A DNA stretch of 24,347 nt from an uncultured Collinsella sp. (lineage in GTDB: Bacteria > Actinomycetota > Coriobacteriia > Coriobacteriales > Coriobacteriaceae). Location of the stretch: contig CAUGGC010000031.1 of NCBI GenBank assembly GCA_959599095.1, forward strand, positions 1-24,347, written 5' to 3'. A program made the translations under genes and the position numbers. This document shows positions 22,024 through 24,347 of the stretch, piece after piece. The notes beneath the pieces are model-generated. The model was not told the origin of the DNA, made no database searches, and saw nothing but the letters and a program-made list of their open reading frames with translations. Position 1 is the stretch's first letter, and every line of letters starts with the position of its first letter.

Positions 22024-23679
22024 ATGCCTACCGTATCCGGTAAGATTCTGTCGGTCGATGAGGAGACGAAGCTCCTCCAGCCGATCGACAGCTATGTAAA
22101 CGAGATTCAGAAGAAGGTCGACGCCCTGCGCGCCGACGGTACCACGCGTGTCGTCGAGCTGCAGAGCAGCATTGATGCCGCTAAGAGCGATCGCGTGCTT
22201 ACCAAAGCAGAGCGCGATGAGGCCATCAATGGCTTTAAGGCTCAGATGGAGCAGGCTAAGAAGGTCGAGGTCCAGAACAAGGGTCAGATTGACAAGCTTG
22301 TTGCCGACGCCGAGAACTACCTGAAGGCCCACTATGAGACTGAGTACCTTGCTCCTGTCAAGGTCAGCTGCGCTGCCGAGCGCGAGGCCGCCAAGGCTGC
22401 CTACCAGAAGCAGCTCGCCCAGCTCGAGAAGGAGCACCAGGAGGGCATTGCCGGTATCACCGACCAGGCCGAGATTAAAGAAGAGAAGTACGTCTATAAG
22501 AATAAGCAGTTCGACGCTAAGGTGACCTATCAGCAGGAGCTGCAGCAGATTAAGGATCGCGAGCACGAGGCCTTCGCCTATCGTTACCACCTGATCGATT
22601 TGCTGCGCATCGGCAAGTTCACCTTTGCCGAGAATATGGCTCAGCGCTGGGAGAACTACAAGTACACGTTCAATACGCGTACGTTTTTGCTCAACAACGG
22701 TCTGTATATCGCCATTGCGCTGGTTTTCATCGCCCTGTGCGCTATTACGCCGGTTGTTAAGGGCACGCAGCTGCTCACGACTCAGAACGTGCTGAACATT
22801 TTCCAGCAGGCTTCGCCCCGTATGTTCTTGGCACTTGGCGTCGCCGGCCTGATCCTCCAGACTGGTACCGACCTGTCGATTGGCCGTATGGTCGGTATGA
22901 GTATGGTGGCGTCTACCATCATCATGCACGCCGGTCCAAACACCGGTACCGTGTTTGGCATCGCTTTCGACTTCTCCACCATGCCCGTCGTGGGCCAGAT
23001 TATCCTGGCACTTGTTGTCTGCGTTGTCCTGTGCACCGCATTCTCTGCCATTGCTGGCTTCTTTACCGCTAAGTTTAAGATGCACTGGTTCATCTCGACG
23101 ATGGCCAACATGCTCATCATCTTTGGTCTTGTCACCTATGCCACCAAGGGCGTGTCCTTCGGTTCGATTAATCCTCTGATTCCTGCCATGGTCACTCCGC
23201 GTATTGGCGGCTTCCCGTCGATTATCCTGTGGGCCATCGCTGCTATCGTGGTCGTGTGGTTCATTTGGAACAAGACCACCTTCGGTAAGAACATGTTCGC
23301 CGTCGGCGGCAACCCCGAGGCTGCTTCCGTCTCTGGTATCAACGTCTTTGCTGTTTCCATCGGCGCCTTCATCCTCGCCGGTATCTTGTACGGCTTTGGT
23401 TCTTGGCTCGAGTGCATCCGCATGGTCGGTTCTGGCTCCGCTGCTTACGGCCAGGGCTGGGAGATGGACGCTATCGCCGCGTGCGTTGTCGGTGGCGTTT
23501 CCTTCACCGGCGGTATCGGCAAGATTTCCGGCGTCACCGTCGGTGTGCTGATCTTCACCGCTCTTACCTATGCACTGACCATTCTGGGTATTGATACCAA
23601 CCTGCAGTTTGTGTTCTCCGGCCTGATCATTCTCGTCGCCGTTACGCTCGACTGCCTCAAGTACGTCCAGAAGAAATAG
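22024..23679 (+). CDS. mglC: Galactose importer permease with long N-terminal coiled-coil extension
   Basis: Membrane channel of the Mgl importer. It has 551 residues against about 336 in E. coli. Residues about 225-551 match MglC, with ALGVAGLILQTGTDLSIGR (270-288), NKTTFGKNMFAVGGNPEAA, DAIAACVVGGVSFTGGIG and the LDCLKYVQKK end. Residues 1-215 are extra: highly charged, Lys/Glu/Gln/Ala-rich and probably coiled coil (for example AYQKQLAQLEKEHQEG near 126-141), with one cysteine. They lie before the first membrane helix, so they should face the cytoplasm, on MglA's side. ATG 22024 has AAGGGG nine bases upstream; ATG 22015 is in frame but sits directly on that site. No frameshift or internal stop is seen at the junction. 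Confidence 0.92.
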   Translation: MPTVSGKILSVDEETKLLQPIDSYVNEIQKKVDALRADGTTRVVELQSSIDAAKSDRVLTKAERDEAINGFKAQMEQAKKVEVQNKGQIDKLVADAENYLKAHYETEYLAPVKVSCAAEREAAKAAYQKQLAQLEKEHQEGIAGITDQAEIKEEKYVYKNKQFDAKVTYQQELQQIKDREHEAFAYRYHLIDLLRIGKFTFAENMAQRWENYKYTFNTRTFLLNNGLYIAIALVFIALCAITPVVKGTQLLTTQNVLNIFQQASPRMFLALGVAGLILQTGTDLSIGRMVGMSMVASTIIMHAGPNTGTVFGIAFDFSTMPVVGQIILALVVCVVLCTAFSAIAGFFTAKFKMHWFISTMANMLIIFGLVTYATKGVSFGSINPLIPAMVTPRIGGFPSIILWAIAAIVVVWFIWNKTTFGKNMFAVGGNPEAASVSGINVFAVSIGAFILAGILYGFGSWLECIRMVGSGSAAYGQGWEMDAIAACVVGGVSFTGGIGKISGVTVGVLIFTALTYALTILGIDTNLQFVFSGLIILVAVTLDCLKYVQKK

Positions 23680-23708
23680 CGCTACGTTTTTGTTTCCCAT
23701 TCTTCTAA

Positions 23709-23746
23709 GAGGGGAGCCGGCTGCCATCCTCCGGCTCCCCTCCTTT
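23709..23746 (+). terminator. Probable terminator of mglA-mglC
   Basis: A 12-base stem (GAGGGGAGCCGG at 23709-23720 with 23731-23742) has a 10-base loop. The following CTTTG is only weakly U-rich. Confidence 0.65.
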
Positions 23747-23757
23747 GAACTTGAAGA

Positions 23758-23823
23758 CAATTGGAAGTTGTTTGGAGAAAACAGCATACAGACATTCTGT
23801 TCGCTATGCTCTATCTCCAATTG
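23758..23823. promoter_or_regulatory. Nested inverted repeats upstream of the orphan PTS IIB gene
   Basis: CAATTGG (23758-23764) and CCAATTG (23817-23823) enclose AGCATA (23783-23788) and TATGCT (23805-23810). Either a leader RNA fold or paired operators are possible; no known antiterminator target was recognised. Confidence 0.4.
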
Positions 23824-23873
23824 AAAGGCGTCTTGCCGAAAGGCTAGATTGAAGAGGAAGGCAGGGCCTCCTA

Positions 23874-24167
23874 ATGAAGAAAGTACTCGTCTGTTGCAAT
23901 ACCGGTGTGACGACCAGCTTGCTGGTTGCAAAGATTAAAAGTGTCGCTGAGGCGCGCAATCTCGAGATTGAGATTGAGGCTTCGCCGATGGCTACCGCTG
24001 CGGACCATATTGCTGAAGCCGATATTGTTTTGCTGGGACCGCAGGTCGGCTATGCAAAAGAGGCTTTTGAAGAGGCGGGCGCCAAAAACGTTCGTGTCAT
24101 TACTGTCGATGATTACGCAACACAGAATGCCGAGGGCATCCTAGACAGCATCGAAGGCGTTTTGTAG
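23874..24167 (+). CDS. PTS lactose/cellobiose-type EIIB
   Basis: A soluble phosphotransfer protein of 97 residues, the usual size for a free-standing lactose/cellobiose or ascorbate/galactitol-like IIB. The phosphorylated cysteine is most likely C8 in VCCNTGVTTSLL, which fits the CxxGxxTS loop; C7 next to it is unusual. Other conserved points are LLGPQVGYA near residues 53-61 and ITVDDYATQNAEGIL. AGAGGAAGG lies upstream, but with a long spacer to the ATG. A terminator follows the stop, so no IIA or IIC gene is attached to it. Which permease it serves is not visible, and the truncated EIIC at the left edge is too far away to assume. Confidence 0.88.
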   Translation: MKKVLVCCNTGVTTSLLVAKIKSVAEARNLEIEIEASPMATAADHIAEADIVLLGPQVGYAKEAFEEAGAKNVRVITVDDYATQNAEGILDSIEGVL

Positions 24168-24210
24168 CCGTAATCGTACTTTGGGGTATGCAATGTTTTG
24201 CGTGCCCAAA

Positions 24211-24257
24211 CCGTCGCATGGGAGATCTCCTTCACCTATGCGGCGGCTTTTCTGTTT
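24211..24257 (+). terminator. Probable terminator of the PTS IIB gene
   Basis: CCGTCGCAT (24211-24219) pairs with ATGCGGCGG (24238-24246) with one G-T pair, followed by CTTTTCTGTTTTGG. The loop holds the palindrome GGAGATCTCC. Confidence 0.7.
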
Positions 24258-24279
24258 TGGTCTCTCACTCGCGACCAAA

Positions 24280-24306
24280 ACCACCATAAAGGGGACAGAC
24301 ACTATG
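24280..24306. repeat. GGGGACAG dispersed repeat copy
   Basis: ACCACCATAAAGGGGACAGA followed by CACTATG closely matches the left part of the element at 18618-18654, but the right arm is mostly lost. It directly precedes, and seems to provide the ribosome site for, the gene at 24304. Confidence 0.6.
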
Positions 24307-24347
24307 ACCCAATCCGAGGGCACTAAAAAGACAGGAGCCCCCGCTCG
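24304..24347 (+). CDS. Possible start of an unidentified gene (cut by window edge)
   Basis: ATG at 24304 opens a frame reading MTQSEGTKKTGAPAR that stays open to the edge (14 full codons). AAAGGGGA lies nine to ten bases upstream and would serve as a ribosome site, although it belongs to a dispersed repeat. A Ser/Thr/Lys-rich N-terminus says nothing about function. The call rests on position after a terminator and the ribosome site only. Confidence 0.4.
   Translation, partial: MTQSEGTKKTGAPA

Noticed and set aside
20503..23931. 1142-codon open frame on the minus strand opposite mglA and mglC
   Set aside because: It is antisense to two clear genes, has no plausible ribosome site or domain, and has the biased composition (His/Gln/Leu/Val-rich) expected from GC-rich codon usage on the other strand.

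Overview
The window reads as a gut actinobacterium of the class Coriobacteriia, most probably Collinsella. This is an inference from three things: a roughly 60% GC genome with Firmicute-type lactose and galactose genes, a Tat-anchored sugar-binding lipoprotein, and a style of intergenic repeat I associate with that genus. No rRNA, tRNA, CRISPR array, integrase or transposase gene was seen. About 18 complete genes and two edge-truncated ones are present, nearly all devoted to lactose, galactose and related sugars.

Left part (1-7150): a truncated lactose/cellobiose-type PTS EIIC gene (minus) diverges from a LacI-family regulator (plus). Next comes a minus-strand lacE-lacG pair (lactose EIICB and 6-phospho-beta-galactosidase), diverging from a second LacI regulator (plus), followed by a stand-alone lacF (lactose EIIA). 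A membrane protein I cannot name (7366-8379) separates this block from the next.

Middle (8460-17300): a plus-strand lacA-lacB-lacX-lacC operon makes tagatose-1,6-bisphosphate from galactose-6-phosphate. Its aldolase, lacD, is absent from the window. Facing it on the minus strand are the Leloir genes galT and galK (overlapping ends) and, upstream of them, galM. A third LacI paralogue diverges from galM.

Right part (17400-24347): a flavodiiron protein, then the ABC galactose importer mglB-mglA-mglC, an orphan PTS IIB gene and the first codons of one more gene.

Lactose can therefore enter by PTS as lactose-6-phosphate, be split by LacG and run through the tagatose pathway. Free galactose can enter through Mgl and run through GalM/GalK/GalT. 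Two kinds of LacI-type palindrome match this split. An AACGTT-centred type lies near the two left-hand regulators and PTS genes. A TACGT-centred type lies in front of galK, galM, mglB, mglA and the third regulator. A third signal is a pair of ACCGTTC-like direct repeats with a fixed 12-base spacer, the layout of LytTR response-regulator sites. It lies upstream of six sugar units and suggests a shared higher-level control.

The most striking protein observation is MglB: its N-terminal segment of about 80 residues sits at the C-terminus, a natural circular permutation that keeps nearly all galactose ligands. Its partner MglC carries about 215 extra N-terminal residues that look like coiled coil. 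The intergenic spaces also hold several long-armed inverted repeats and dispersed GGGGAC-core repeats.
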